A model generated the notes under the pieces. It was given only the letters and a program-made list of their open reading frames with translations. It did no database searches and was not told where the DNA came from. DNA of 64,000 nt from Pusillimonas caeni (GTDB lineage Bacteria > Pseudomonadota > Gammaproteobacteria > Burkholderiales > Burkholderiaceae_B): positions 310,001-374,000 of the forward strand of contig NZ_PDUW01000001.1 of NCBI RefSeq assembly GCF_003545815.1. Reading direction: 5' to 3'. Below are positions 17,159-26,846 of this stretch, in pieces; the stretch's first letter is position 1, and each line of letters opens with the position of its first letter. A program made the position numbers and the translations under genes.

Positions 17159-17818
17159 ATGGACGCCGAATTCTGGCTCGAACGCTGGCGCGAGGGACGC
17201 ACCCACTTTCATCAGCAAGAGGTCATGCCGCTTCTGTGCAAGCACTGGCCGGCCTTGCAGGTGCCCGCCGGCGCGCGCGTGCTCGTGCCTTTGTGCGGCA
17301 AGTCACTGGACATGCCGTGGCTGGCGTCGCAAGGCTTTGGTGTACTGGGCGTCGAGATCTCGCCGCTGGCCGTCGAGCAATTCTTCGCCGAGCATGGCCT
17401 GCAGCCGGCCGTGCGCGATTCGGATCAAGGGCGTCATTACGTCGCCGGCGATATCGAGATCATCTGCGGCGACATATTCGAGCTGAATGCGCAGACGCTG
17501 GCCGGCTGCCGGGGCGTGTACGACCGCGCCGCGCTGATCGCGCTGCCGGCCGACATGCGGCCGGCCTATGTGGACCATGTGTACGGGCAGCTGCCCGAGG
17601 GCTGCGCCGGCTTGCTGATCACGCTGGACTACCCGCGGGAACAGATGCAGGGCCCGCCCTTCTCCGTGCCCGACGATGAAGTCCAGACGCTGTTCGCCTC
17701 GCGCACCAGCGCCAGCGTGCTCGAGCGGCGCGATATCCTGCCGGACGAGGAGAAGTTCCTGCGCGCCGGCGTCCAGCGGCTCGACACCGTGGTCTACAGA
17801 TTGGCGACGGGCCGATGA
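17159..17818 (+). CDS. tpm: Thiopurine S-methyltransferase
   Basis: A 219-residue SAM-dependent methyltransferase. The N-terminus ([15 protein letters not shown]), the SAM-binding stretch [17 protein letters not shown] (about 41-57) and the [11 protein letters not shown] motif (about 120-130) identify the TPMT family. Bacterial members methylate thiopurines and also detoxify selenium and tellurium oxyanions as volatile methyl forms. Its stop overlaps the ATG of a TonB-dependent receptor gene (ATGA), so the two are made together. That coupling is unusual and hints that the methyltransferase and the receptor handle a related compound or metal. Confidence 0.93.
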   Translation: MDAEFWLERWREGRTHFHQQEVMPLLCKHWPALQVPAGARVLVPLCGKSLDMPWLASQGFGVLGVEISPLAVEQFFAEHGLQPAVRDSDQGRHYVAGDIEIICGDIFELNAQTLAGCRGVYDRAALIALPADMRPAYVDHVYGQLPEGCAGLLITLDYPREQMQGPPFSVPDDEVQTLFASRTSASVLERRDILPDEEKFLRAGVQRLDTVVYRLATGR

Positions 17819-20067
17819 GCAAGCTGTCGCATCCAGCGACGCGCCGCGTCGCGACGCGGGCGCCGCTTCCGCCGGCACAACACCGGGCCGAAACCCCACG
17901 CTACATCGCAGCGGCCTTCCTTCTTGCCTCCGCCCCGGCCTTAGCGCAAGGCATCCAGCACGGAACGGCACCCGGCCCGGAGGCCGCCTCGTCCCCGGAG
18001 GCGGCCTCTCCGGCATCCGCCCAAGGGGAAACAGTCACATTGGAAGCGATCACTGTGTCCGCCGCCATGATGGAGCAAGACCTGTTCGATGCGGCGGCAT
18101 CGGTCGACCGCATCGAAGGCGAATGGCTGCGCGCCGCCACCATGCAGGTCGATCTCTCGGAGCGGCTCGACCGTGTGCCCGGCCTCCTGATCCGCGATCG
18201 GCAGAACTACGCCCAGGACCTTCAGCTTTCCATACGCGGCTTCGGGGCGCGCTCCTCCTTCGGCGTGCGCGGCGTCCGGCTCTACGTCGACGGCATACCG
18301 GCCACCATGCCCGACGGGCAGGGCCAGACGTCCAACATCGACATCGCCTCGGTCGATCACATCGAGATATTGCGCGGGCCGTTTTCGGCCCTGCACGGCA
18401 ACTCGTCCGGCGGCGTGGTGCAGGTATACACCGAGAAAGGCGAAGCTCCGCCCTCGCTGGCGGCCGACTTCGCGGCGGGCAGCCACGGCCAGCGGCGATA
18501 CGGGCTGAAAGCAAGCGGCGCCCGCGGCGAAGCTGCCGGAGCCGTGGACTATGTGCTCAGCACCCATCGCTACGAAACCGATGGTTTCCGCGAACACAGC
18601 GCGGCCCGAAAGTACATGGCCAATGCACGCCTGGGGCTGCAGCTGAACGAGCGGGACAGGGTGACGCTGATCGCCAACAGCGTCGACCTGCGGGCCGACG
18701 ACCCGCAGGGCCTGCAGTACGACGAGGCCATGGATACGCCCCGCAAGGCGGCGCCCAACGCCCTGCTCTATGACACGCGCAAGACCGTCCGCCAGACGCA
18801 GGTCGGCCTGCTCTATGAAGCCAGGATGGACGCCGACAACGACCTGCGCCTGATGGCCTACTACGGGCAGCGCGACACCGTGCAGTTCCAGGGCATTCCC
18901 GTCGAGAGCCAGCTTGCGCCGACCCATGCCGGCGGCGTCATCGACCTGGAGCGCAAGTATGCCGGCCTGGACCTGCGCTGGACATCCCGCATGTCTCTGG
19001 CGGGCCGGCCTCTGGCCTTGACCGCAGGCGTCGCCTACGACAGCCTGACCGAGGCGCGGCGCGGCTATGAAAATTTCTCGGACGGCCAACTGGGCGTCAA
19101 GGGCGCGCTGCGCCGCGACGAGACCAACACGCTGCGCAACGTCGACCCCTATCTGCAGGCCTCGTGGGAGCTGGCGGACCGATGGACGCTGGAGGGCGGA
19201 GCGCGCTACAGCGATATACGCTTCCGTTCCGACGACCACTACGTCGATGCCGCGAACGGCGACGACGGCGGCGCCGTGCGCTATCGCCGCCTGCTGCCGG
19301 TGGCGGCGCTGCGCTTTCGCGCGCTGCAGGACCTGAACCTGTACGTGACGGCCGGACGAGGCTTTGAAACCCCCACCTTCAACGAGGTGTCGTACCGCCC
19401 CGGCGGCGCGCCGGGGCTGAACCTGGCGCTGGCCCCCTCGACGAACACCAGCGTGGAAGCCGGCGCAAAGGCCCGATTGGGAGACAGCCTGATCACCGCC
19501 GCCCTGTTCCAGACGCGCACACAGGACGAGATCGTCACGGCCGAATCCGAAGGCGGCCGCAGCAGCTACCGCAACGCGGGCCGGACACGGCGCGACGGCT
19601 TCGAACTGAGCTGGTCGGGACGATGGAAGCAGCATGGACGATGGATACTCTCCTATGCATGGCTGAACGCCAAGTACCAGGACGACGTGCCCGCGGCGAA
19701 TGCGGGCGACGACGGCATCACGGCGGGCAACCACATTCCCGGCATCGCCCGCCACGCGGCATTCGCCTCGCTGGACTGGGCGCCTCCGACAGGCTGGCGG
19801 GGCGGCATCGAAGGACGCTACCTCGGCCGGGTCTATGCCAACGATGCCAACACGGCGACCGCGCCCGGCTATTTCACCGCCTCGGCGCATGCGGGCCATG
19901 CCTGGCAGCTGCAGGACTGGCGCATCGAAGCCTTTGCACGCATCGACAATCTGTTCGATCGGCGCTACATCGGCTCCACCATCGTCAACGCGGGCTTTGG
20001 CCGCTACTATGAGCCCGCTCCGGGACGCAACTGGACCGCCGGCGTCTCGGTCACCCACGAATTCTGA
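17815..20067 (+). CDS. TonB-dependent outer-membrane receptor (YncD/PqqU-like plug)
   Basis: A 750-residue receptor. A long basic N-terminal region leads to a hydrophobic signal segment (about 31-45, ending ALA). A plug domain follows (about 75-205; [20 protein letters not shown] and [14 protein letters not shown], then [13 protein letters not shown]), then a 22-strand barrel ending in the C-terminal Phe (VTHEF). The [10 protein letters not shown] and RGPFSAL combination resembles the E. coli YncD (PqqU) group, so uptake of a small cofactor such as PQQ is possible, but other iron or metal chelates cannot be excluded. No Fur-like site was found. The start overlaps the tpm stop. Confidence 0.85.
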   Translation: MSKLSHPATRRVATRAPLPPAQHRAETPRYIAAAFLLASAPALAQGIQHGTAPGPEAASSPEAASPASAQGETVTLEAITVSAAMMEQDLFDAAASVDRIEGEWLRAATMQVDLSERLDRVPGLLIRDRQNYAQDLQLSIRGFGARSSFGVRGVRLYVDGIPATMPDGQGQTSNIDIASVDHIEILRGPFSALHGNSSGGVVQVYTEKGEAPPSLAADFAAGSHGQRRYGLKASGARGEAAGAVDYVLSTHRYETDGFREHSAARKYMANARLGLQLNERDRVTLIANSVDLRADDPQGLQYDEAMDTPRKAAPNALLYDTRKTVRQTQVGLLYEARMDADNDLRLMAYYGQRDTVQFQGIPVESQLAPTHAGGVIDLERKYAGLDLRWTSRMSLAGRPLALTAGVAYDSLTEARRGYENFSDGQLGVKGALRRDETNTLRNVDPYLQASWELADRWTLEGGARYSDIRFRSDDHYVDAANGDDGGAVRYRRLLPVAALRFRALQDLNLYVTAGRGFETPTFNEVSYRPGGAPGLNLALAPSTNTSVEAGAKARLGDSLITAALFQTRTQDEIVTAESEGGRSSYRNAGRTRRDGFELSWSGRWKQHGRWILSYAWLNAKYQDDVPAANAGDDGITAGNHIPGIARHAAFASLDWAPPTGWRGGIEGRYLGRVYANDANTATAPGYFTASAHAGHAWQLQDWRIEAFARIDNLFDRRYIGSTIVNAGFGRYYEPAPGRNWTAGVSVTHEF

Positions 20068-20138
20068 ACGCGGGGCCGGGCGGCCGAAGCGGACGGAGTT
20101 CGAACCCGGCATCGACATGAACAAGGAAAACAATATCC

Positions 20139-20747
20139 ATGCGCTCACTGCTGTATCCGCTGGCACTGCTTTGCCTCGCCTTGGCGGGCTGCGCCACCGC
20201 GCCGCCCTCGAGCCCCGAGAATCTGTGCCAGATATTTCGCGAGAAGCCCGACTGGCACAAGGCGGCCGTCGCCGCCGAGCGGAAATGGGGCGTGCCTCCG
20301 CAGGTGCCGATGGCAATGATGTACCAGGAGTCGGGCTTCAGGCATGACGCCAAGCCGCCACGTTATTACTTTCTGGGCTTCATACCCTGGGGCCGCGTCA
20401 GTTCGGCCTATGGCTATGCGCAGGCCAAGGACGAAACCTGGTCCGATTACAAGCGCGAAGCCGGCGGCTGGTTCGCCAGCCGTGACAATTTCAACGATTC
20501 CATGGATTTCATGGGCTGGTACATCAGCAAGTCGCAGCGCCTGAACGGGGTGTCGAAGTGGGATGCTTATGGCCAGTACCTCAATTATCATGAGGGATGG
20601 ACCGGTTATCGCAACCGCAGCCATGAACGCAAAGGCTGGCTCAAGAACGTCGCGAGCCGGGTCCAGGCCAGGGCCGAACGCTTTGGCGCGCAATACCGAA
20701 GCTGCAAAGACTCGCTCAGCCGGGGCGGCCTGTTCGGGCTGTTCTGA
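20139..20747 (+). CDS. Lipoprotein with lytic transglycosylase (SLT)-like domain
   Basis: A 202-residue lipoprotein: lipobox LAGC with Cys18. The domain at about 45-190 has the lysozyme-like transglycosylase pattern, with the likely catalytic glutamate in MMYQESGFRHDA (E64), a SAYGYAQ segment and a YLNYHEGWTGY motif. It would cleave peptidoglycan glycan strands while anchored to a membrane. The start follows AAGGAA at a usable distance. It is 71 bp downstream of the receptor and 25 bp upstream of the dioxygenase, but with no functional link obvious to either. Confidence 0.85.
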   Translation: MRSLLYPLALLCLALAGCATAPPSSPENLCQIFREKPDWHKAAVAAERKWGVPPQVPMAMMYQESGFRHDAKPPRYYFLGFIPWGRVSSAYGYAQAKDETWSDYKREAGGWFASRDNFNDSMDFMGWYISKSQRLNGVSKWDAYGQYLNYHEGWTGYRNRSHERKGWLKNVASRVQARAERFGAQYRSCKDSLSRGGLFGLF

Positions 20748-20772
20748 ATCTTCATTTTTATCCGTACACGCC

Positions 20773-21717
20773 ATGATCATCAGCAAACAGCAGGACGTCA
20801 CCCAAGCCGTGCTCCAGGAACTCGATCGCGCGCCGGATGCGCGGTTCAAGGAATTGATGTCGGCGGCCGTGCGGCACCTGCACGACTTCGCCCGCGAGAC
20901 CCGGCTTACCGAAGCGGAATTCCACAAGATGTGCGCCTACATCGCAAAACTGGGGCAGCTCACCACGCCTTCGCACAACGAAGTCGTGCTGGCCGCCGGC
21001 TCGCTGGGCCTGTCTTCGCTGGTCTGTCTGCTGAACAACGGCGACCAGGGCCAGACCGACACCACGGCCAACCTGATGGGACCCTTCTGGCGCATGGATT
21101 CGCCCGCCACCGAGAACGGCGGGTCCATCGTTCGCTCCAGTACCGCGGGCGCGCCCGTCTTCGTCGATGCCTGGGTCCACGACCGCGACGGCAAGCCGGT
21201 GGCCGGCGCCGAAGTCGACGTCTGGCAGGCCTCGGGCGAGGGCTTCTATGAGAACCAGGACCCCGAGCAGGCCGACATGAATCTGCGCGGCAAATTCACC
21301 ACCGATGCCGAAGGCCACATCTGGTTCCGCACCGTCAAGCCGGTGGGCTATCCCATTCCCATCTCGGGGGTGGTGGGCGAGCTGCTGCGCGCACAGGGAC
21401 GGCACAATATGCGGCCGGCCCACATCCATTTCATGATCCACAAGCCCGGCTTCAAGACGCAGTTCTCGCAGGTTTATTCGTCGGACGATCCCAATCTGGA
21501 AACCGACGTGCAGTTCGGCGTGACCCGCGCGCTGGTGGCCGAGTATGTGCGGCACGAAGACGGGCCCGCCCCCGTCCCCGAGGTGTCCGGGCCGTGGTAC
21601 ACGCTCGAACGCCATTTCGTCGTCGAACCGGGCGAGGCCGCCCTGCCCAGGCCGCCCATCACCGGCAAGGCCGAAGGGCCCCGGCCCCAGCGCGCCGTGC
21701 TGGCGCGGTCGGAATAG
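20773..21717 (+). CDS. Intradiol ring-cleavage dioxygenase (hydroxyquinol/catechol 1,2-dioxygenase type)
   Basis: A 314-residue non-haem Fe(III) enzyme. The N-terminal helical dimerisation domain (about 1-100) includes GSLGLSSLVCLLNN, as in hydroxyquinol and chlorocatechol 1,2-dioxygenases. The catalytic domain supplies the four iron ligands: Tyr in GEGFYENQ, Tyr in VGYPIP, and two His in RPAHIHF. It opens an aromatic diol between the hydroxyls to a muconate or maleylacetate. No muconate cycloisomerase or maleylacetate reductase gene is adjacent, so its pathway is completed elsewhere. The ribosome-binding site is weak. Confidence 0.9.
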   Translation: MIISKQQDVTQAVLQELDRAPDARFKELMSAAVRHLHDFARETRLTEAEFHKMCAYIAKLGQLTTPSHNEVVLAAGSLGLSSLVCLLNNGDQGQTDTTANLMGPFWRMDSPATENGGSIVRSSTAGAPVFVDAWVHDRDGKPVAGAEVDVWQASGEGFYENQDPEQADMNLRGKFTTDAEGHIWFRTVKPVGYPIPISGVVGELLRAQGRHNMRPAHIHFMIHKPGFKTQFSQVYSSDDPNLETDVQFGVTRALVAEYVRHEDGPAPVPEVSGPWYTLERHFVVEPGEAALPRPPITGKAEGPRPQRAVLARSE

Positions 21718-21750
21718 CGCGGCGCGCCGCCCCACTCACTGGAGGAACCC

Positions 21751-22320
21751 ATGTTGATCCTGATCATCGGCCTGCTTGTTTTCCTTGGCATCCACTCCGT
21801 CCTGATCGTCAAGCCCGACCTGGGCCGCAGCATGGCCGCCCGCCATGGCGAAAACACCTGGAAAGGCGCTTACTCGGCCATTGCCATCATCGGCCTGCTG
21901 CTCGTCATCTATGGATATGGACTGGCCCGGCAACAGCCCGCCGCCGTCTACCTGCCGCTTCCCGGGCTGCGCCATCTGACCCATCTTCTGATGCTGCCGG
22001 TCTTTGTCCTGCTGTTCGCCACCTATTTCCCGGGCCGGATCAAGTCGGCGACGCGCCATCCCATGCTGTGGGCCACCATACTCTGGGCCCTGGCCCACCT
22101 GCTGTCCAACGGCAACTGGGCCGACGTGCTGCTGTTCGGAGGCTTCCTGGCATGGGCGGCGGCAGACCTCATCTCCATGTCGTGGCGGCCGGCCAAGCAT
22201 ATTCCCACGGTGCCCGCGGGCCGCTTCAACGACGGCGTCTGTATTATCGGCGGGCTGATCGTCTACGCGCTGTTCGTCGGCGGCCTGCATCGCTGGCTGT
22301 TCGGCGTTGCGCCGATGTGA
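21751..22320 (+). CDS. NnrU family membrane protein
   Basis: A 189-residue protein with five to six membrane segments and the NnrU family pattern (GIHSVLIVKP near the start, HPMLWATILWALAHLLSNG at about 107-125). NnrU was first described with nitric-oxide reductase genes of denitrifiers, but many members are found without them, and no denitrification gene is visible here. It has a strong GGAGG ribosome-binding site and lies 33 bp after the dioxygenase, possibly co-transcribed. Its molecular role is unknown. Confidence 0.85.
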   Translation: MLILIIGLLVFLGIHSVLIVKPDLGRSMAARHGENTWKGAYSAIAIIGLLLVIYGYGLARQQPAAVYLPLPGLRHLTHLLMLPVFVLLFATYFPGRIKSATRHPMLWATILWALAHLLSNGNWADVLLFGGFLAWAAADLISMSWRPAKHIPTVPAGRFNDGVCIIGGLIVYALFVGGLHRWLFGVAPM

Positions 22321-22338
22321 AGCCCATCGTTCCGCATC

Positions 22339-22440
22339 AAAAAAGCCCCCCACGCTACGCAGGCTGACGCCTGCTTGCTGCCCCCAAGGGAGCTTTTTCG
22401 CCAGGGGCGCCGTGCCTTGGGACGGCCCGGCGGCAAAAAA
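22339..22440. repeat. Structured intergenic repeat of REP type
   Basis: A run starting AAAAAAGCCCCCCACGCTAC contains nested inverted repeats: GCAGGC-TGAC-GCCTGC, CCCCCAAGG opposite CCTTGGG, and GCCGT-(8)-ACGGC, and it ends in a run of A. From memory, this type of GC-rich intergenic element with GCTTGCTGCCCCC and CTTGGGACGGCCCGGCG is common in Bordetella and Achromobacter genomes. I saw one copy in this window. It may also end transcription of the NnrU gene. Confidence 0.55.
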
Positions 22441-22521
22441 AGTGTATCGCGGGCCCCACGATTCACCGGCTGCGGGCCCGCTTATTCCGCCCCGCTCTTT
22501 ACACGGCCACATCCCATAAAC

Positions 22522-22540
22522 AATAATAACTATTCTCATT
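22522..22540. promoter_or_regulatory. Fur box of the siderophore receptor gene
   Basis: AATAATAACTATTCTCATT, 17 bp before the ATG, resembles known betaproteobacterial Fur sites (A/T-rich hexamer repeats ending CTCATT) and matches 11 of 19 classical consensus positions. Iron repression of the receptor and of the downstream PepSY gene is expected. Confidence 0.7.
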
Positions 22541-22557
22541 CCAGGGGATTCTTTCGC

Positions 22558-24786
22558 ATGCCTATCGCCGTTCGTCCGTCGCCCGCCGACTTTTCATCGT
22601 TTGCGCCTGCGCGGCCGCGCCTGCGTCTTTCGGCCCACGGCGCGCTTGCCGCCCTGGTGGCCGCGGCGCTTCCGGCCTTGCTGCAGGCACAGACGGTGGC
22701 CACGCCTCCCACCACCATGCAGGCCATAACCGTCACGGGTACGGCCCCGCTCAACAACGACACCCCGCCCGCCTATGCGGGCGGTCTCGTTGCGCGCGGC
22801 GGGCAGGCAGGCGTGCTGGGCAATATGGACTACATGGACATGCCCTTCACCCAGACCAGCTATACAGCCAAGCTGATCGAGAACCAGCAGGCGCGCACAC
22901 TGGGCGAAGTGCTTAAGAACGACCCATCGGTGCAAACAGGCCTCGGCTACGGCAACCAGGCCGAGTCCTTCGTCATACGCGGGCTGCCGCAATACAACGA
23001 CGACCTTTCCTTCAATGGGCTCTACGGCATTCTGCCGCGCCAAGTCCTGCCCACCGAGATGATCGAGCGGGTCGAGGTGTTCAAGGGCGCCAGCGCCTTC
23101 CTGAACGGCGCCGCGCCCGGCGGAAGCAGCCTGGGCGGCGTCATCAACATCCAGCCCAAGCGCGCGCAGGACGAACCCCTTACCCGCCTGAAACTCGACT
23201 ACACCAGCCGCGGCCAGGTGGGCGGCGGCGTGGACATCGGCCGGCGCTGGGGCGAGGACGGCCGCTACGGCATCCGCGTCAACGCGGCGCACCGCGACGG
23301 CGAAACCGACGTCAGGGATTCCGACATGCGCTCGACGGTCGGAACCATCGGGCTGGACTACCGGGGCGAGAAGCTGAGGGCATCGCTGGACGCCGGCTAC
23401 CAGCGCGTGCGCTTCGATCGGCCGCGGCCCAATGTGAACCTGACGGGCGCCGTTCCGGACGCACCCGATACCGACATCAATTTCGGGCAGCCGTGGACCT
23501 ACAGCGAACTGGAAAGCACTTTCGGCGTCGCCCGCCTCGAATACGACCTGGCGCCGGCCTGGACGACCTATGCCGCGGTCGGCGTCAGCCGCGACAAGGA
23601 AGACGGCATCTATTCCTCGCCCACAGTCGACGGCACGGGCACCGGTACGACGGGGCTGCTCGAGGTACCCTACCAACGCGACTCGGTCACTGGAGAGATC
23701 GGCCTGCGCGGCGAATTCAATACGGGCAGCGTGGGACACCGCGTCAACCTGGCCTATTCGGCCCTGAACACCACCGCTAGGCAGGCATGGGAAATGGCGT
23801 TCACAGACCTTCCCGCCACCAGCATCTATGAAGAAGGCTCGGCACCCCGGCCTCCGGTGAACCTGTCGGGCGGCGACATGGACGATCCGAACATCTCCCG
23901 CCGCACGCAACTGCGCAGCCTGGCGCTGTCGGACACGCTCTCCTTGCTCGACGGCGATCTTCTGCTGACATTGGGAGGGCGCTACCAGGCGATCACCGAC
24001 AATGGATACAACCTTACAACCACCGAGCAAGAAAGCCATTACAACGAATCCGTCGTCACCCCGGTCGTCGGACTGGTGCTGCGTCCGTGGGATACGGTGT
24101 CGGTCTATGCCAACTATATCGAGGGCCTGACGCAGGGCGACGTAGCCCCTGTAAACGACCAGGTCACCAACCCCGGAGAGATTCTGGCTCCCTACCGAAC
24201 CAAGCAGTTCGAAGCCGGGGTCAAGGTCGATCTGGGCGACGTGGGCGGCAGCCTGGGCGTATTCCAGATCCAGAAGCCCGAAGCTTATACCGACCCCGAT
24301 ACGGGTGTGTTCGCCACCAACGGCAAACAGCGCAACCGGGGCATCGAACTCACCATGTACGGCGAACCGATAGAGGGCTGGCGTCTCATAGGCGGCGTCA
24401 CCCTGATGCAGCCTACGCTGCGCAACACCGCCGGCGGGATCAATGACGGCAACGACGCCGCCGGCGTGTCGCGCTTCGCCGCGGTGCTCGGCTCCGAGTG
24501 GGATGTAAGCGGTGTGCCGGGCCTGACCCTGCAGGCCAATGTGCGCCATCAAGGCTCGCAGTACACCAGCGCCGCCAACGAGTACAAAATGGGCAGCTGG
24601 ACGCGCCTGGACCTGGGCGCCGCCTATCAGACCAAAGTCTCGGGCCATAATGTGGTCTTGCGTGCCGGTGTGGACAACGTGACCGATCGCCGCTATTGGG
24701 CCACCGTCGGCACCACCGCCGCGAACGGAAGCCTCACCCCGGGCCGGGGGCGGGTCTTCAAGCTTTCGATGTCGGCCGATTTCTGA
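22558..24786 (+). CDS. TonB-dependent siderophore receptor
   Basis: A 742-residue outer-membrane receptor. A long signal peptide ends near LLQAQ (about 43). The TonB-box-like region MQAITVTG follows at about 55-62. The plug (about 95-210) has SFVIRGLPQYNDDLSFNG and the ERVEVFKGASAFLNGAAPGG loop of the siderophore subfamily, and the barrel ends in FKLSMSADF with C-terminal Phe. It is of the FhuE/FoxA/FcuA general type and would import a ferric hydroxamate or similar chelate. The ATG has AGGGGA upstream and a Fur box 17 bp before it. A PepSY gene follows after 77 bp, the usual partner. Confidence 0.92.
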   Translation: MPIAVRPSPADFSSFAPARPRLRLSAHGALAALVAAALPALLQAQTVATPPTTMQAITVTGTAPLNNDTPPAYAGGLVARGGQAGVLGNMDYMDMPFTQTSYTAKLIENQQARTLGEVLKNDPSVQTGLGYGNQAESFVIRGLPQYNDDLSFNGLYGILPRQVLPTEMIERVEVFKGASAFLNGAAPGGSSLGGVINIQPKRAQDEPLTRLKLDYTSRGQVGGGVDIGRRWGEDGRYGIRVNAAHRDGETDVRDSDMRSTVGTIGLDYRGEKLRASLDAGYQRVRFDRPRPNVNLTGAVPDAPDTDINFGQPWTYSELESTFGVARLEYDLAPAWTTYAAVGVSRDKEDGIYSSPTVDGTGTGTTGLLEVPYQRDSVTGEIGLRGEFNTGSVGHRVNLAYSALNTTARQAWEMAFTDLPATSIYEEGSAPRPPVNLSGGDMDDPNISRRTQLRSLALSDTLSLLDGDLLLTLGGRYQAITDNGYNLTTTEQESHYNESVVTPVVGLVLRPWDTVSVYANYIEGLTQGDVAPVNDQVTNPGEILAPYRTKQFEAGVKVDLGDVGGSLGVFQIQKPEAYTDPDTGVFATNGKQRNRGIELTMYGEPIEGWRLIGGVTLMQPTLRNTAGGINDGNDAAGVSRFAAVLGSEWDVSGVPGLTLQANVRHQGSQYTSAANEYKMGSWTRLDLGAAYQTKVSGHNVVLRAGVDNVTDRRYWATVGTTAANGSLTPGRGRVFKLSMSADF

Positions 24787-24863
24787 CGCCCTCCAGGACA
24801 TGGCCGGCTGGCGCAAAGGCGCTCGGCCGGTCTTCGCCCATTTTTGAAAAAGTCATTTGCTGA

Positions 24864-26114
24864 ATGCGTTCCGCCTGTATCCTGATCCACCGTTGGCTGG
24901 GCTTGTTCATCGCCCTGTTCCTCATCGTCGCCGGCCTGACCGGCGCGATCACGTCATGGGACCATGAAATCGACGAATGGCTGAACGCCGACATCATGAA
25001 GGTCGACAGCCGCGGCCCCATGCGCGACCCCATCGAGCTGGCCGCCCTGGTCGAGGCCGCCGACCCCCGTGTCGAGATCAGCTATATCTCCCTGGCTCTG
25101 GAAGAAGGCCACGCGGCCAGCTTTCTGGTACAGCCGCGCATCGACCAAGCCACCGGCCGGCCCTATTCCGTCGACTACAACACGGTTTTCGTGGATCCGG
25201 TCACCGGCGAGATCACCGGGCGGCGCGACTCGCAGGCAGCGTCCTTCTCGCGCCGCAGCCTGATGCCCTTCGTGCGCAACATCCACGAAAGCCTGCACCT
25301 GCCCGCCTTCTGGGGCACCGACCGCTGGGGCTATTGGCTGATGGGCGGCATCGCGCTGATATGGCTGCTGGACAGCTTCGTGGCCTTCTACCTGACCTGG
25401 CCGCGCCGCCTGCGCGATACGGCGGCGCATCCGCATCGCCATCGCAGGCTGGGCCAATGGCTTTCGCGCTGGAAACCCTCGTGGCTGGTGCGCTGGTCGG
25501 CCGGCGGGTTCAAGCTCAACTTCGACCTGCATCGTGCCGGCGGCCTCTGGGTCTGGGGCATTATCCTGATCGTCGCGTTTACATCGTTCTCGCTGAACCT
25601 GTATCGGGAGATGTTCTATCCCGCCATGTCGCTGGTTTCGCAGACCACGCCGGGTCCCTACGAAACCCAGACGCCGGCTCCCTACGGCACCCGGACGGTT
25701 CCTAAGCTGGGCTTCGAAGAAGCCGTCAGCATCGCGCGCGAAGAGGCCAGGCGGCGCGGATTCGAATTTCCTCCGGCCGGTATCTACTACGGCGGCGGCT
25801 ACAACTTTTACAATGTGTCCTTCTTCGACCCCGCCAATGAGCTGGGCGCGGCGGGCATGGGCCTGTCCAATCTGTACATCGACGCCGAAGACGGCTCGGT
25901 CCTGGGCCAGCACCGGCCCTGGCACGGCACGACGGCGGACGTCTTCGTGCAGCTGCAGCTACCGCTGCATTCGGGAAGGATATTGGGCATGCCCGGCCGC
26001 ATCATGATGTCGATCATGGGGCTCATCGTGGTGATGCTGTCGGTCACCGGCATCATCGTCTGGGACCGCAAGCGCCGGGCGCGCCGCGCGGCCCGGTTGC
26101 AAGGCGGCCACTAG
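24864..26114 (+). CDS. PepSY-associated TM helix protein, putative ferric-siderophore reductase
   Basis: A 416-residue inner-membrane protein with four strong membrane segments: about 8-30 (with the conserved HRWLGL), about 155-180, about 225-250 and about 370-395 near the C-terminus. Two PepSY-type periplasmic regions sit between them. Histidines at 9, 142/146 (IHESLHLP) and 225 (DLHRAGG) are conserved haem-like positions in this family. It is expected to act with the adjacent TonB receptor, reducing or releasing iron after periplasmic entry. It is a different subfamily from the PepSY protein at 1307-2899. Confidence 0.87.
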   Translation: MRSACILIHRWLGLFIALFLIVAGLTGAITSWDHEIDEWLNADIMKVDSRGPMRDPIELAALVEAADPRVEISYISLALEEGHAASFLVQPRIDQATGRPYSVDYNTVFVDPVTGEITGRRDSQAASFSRRSLMPFVRNIHESLHLPAFWGTDRWGYWLMGGIALIWLLDSFVAFYLTWPRRLRDTAAHPHRHRRLGQWLSRWKPSWLVRWSAGGFKLNFDLHRAGGLWVWGIILIVAFTSFSLNLYREMFYPAMSLVSQTTPGPYETQTPAPYGTRTVPKLGFEEAVSIAREEARRRGFEFPPAGIYYGGGYNFYNVSFFDPANELGAAGMGLSNLYIDAEDGSVLGQHRPWHGTTADVFVQLQLPLHSGRILGMPGRIMMSIMGLIVVMLSVTGIIVWDRKRRARRAARLQGGH

Positions 26115-26174
26115 ACGGCGCGACCGCTCCGCACGGGGGTGTAGAAGCTAGTCTGAATGCCCTCCGGGCGCAAC

Positions 26175-26750
26175 TCAGAACTGATACGTGTACGAGGCCT
26201 CGATCAGGTCGAGGCCCGGATTCGGCCGCTTGATGCTGGCGTTGGAGACGTGGGTATAGCGCACGCCGAAACGGTGCACGTCGTTGATGACGAAACCACC
26301 GCCTATGTGCGAAGTGAACTGGAAGCGGGTGCTGAGTTCTTTGCCGGCGAAATGAGCGCGGCTGAGCAGCGAGGGGCCGACGCCCAGCTCGAGATAGTAC
26401 GTGTCCTGAGGCCACCACCGCAGCACGGGCACGACGGCCACCTGCCACATGCTGTCCGGATCGCGATTGTCGGCCTTCCAGTAGCCTGCGCCGAACTCCA
26501 CGCCCAGGTCGATGTGGCTGTCGTTGGCGAAGTCATGTCGCCATAGCGAGGGAGTTTCGTAGGCCAGGCCGAAGCGCTGGTACTTGGCGTGATAGCCGTA
26601 TTGCAGCGAAAACCCCTGACCCGGCGTCGGGGCGTGGGCGGCGGTCTGTGACCAGGCCGGCGCCGCCGGCAAAGCAAGGGCCAGCGCCACGGCCAGGATG
26701 GAAGGCGGCGCGATGCGCGCAACGCGCATGGAGGCATGTCGAGTACGCAT
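26175..26750 (-). CDS. pagL: Lipid A 3-O-deacylase PagL
   Basis: A 191-residue outer-membrane beta-barrel enzyme with an N-terminal signal peptide (about 1-35, cleavage near WSQ). The catalytic site is in the C-terminal strand, RYTHVSNASIKRPNPG, with His167 and Ser169 and an acidic residue downstream (D181 or E184). It ends in Phe as outer-membrane proteins do. It removes the 3-O acyl chain from lipid A and changes endotoxin recognition. PagL is known from Pseudomonas and Bordetella bronchiseptica. The gene is convergent with the PepSY gene. The ATG at 26750 gives a normal signal peptide. Confidence 0.9.
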   Translation of the reverse strand: MRTRHASMRVARIAPPSILAVALALALPAAPAWSQTAAHAPTPGQGFSLQYGYHAKYQRFGLAYETPSLWRHDFANDSHIDLGVEFGAGYWKADNRDPDSMWQVAVVPVLRWWPQDTYYLELGVGPSLLSRAHFAGKELSTRFQFTSHIGGGFVINDVHRFGVRYTHVSNASIKRPNPGLDLIEASYTYQF

Positions 26751-26846
26751 TTTGTTGTTTTCCTGTGTATGGATGCTTTGAATGGCTAGCAAACAACGTG
26801 CCGAAGCAGCATCAAGGAGTCAACCGCCGGCGGCTATTGCCGGGTG

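Noticed and set aside
17941-20316. A 791-codon minus-strand frame opposite the TonB receptor
   Set aside because: The plus-strand receptor has signal peptide, plug and C-terminal Phe; the antisense product has no domain and an odd composition.
22594-24816. A 740-codon minus-strand frame opposite the siderophore receptor
   Set aside because: Shadow of a clearly coding plus-strand gene; no ribosome-binding site or family motif.
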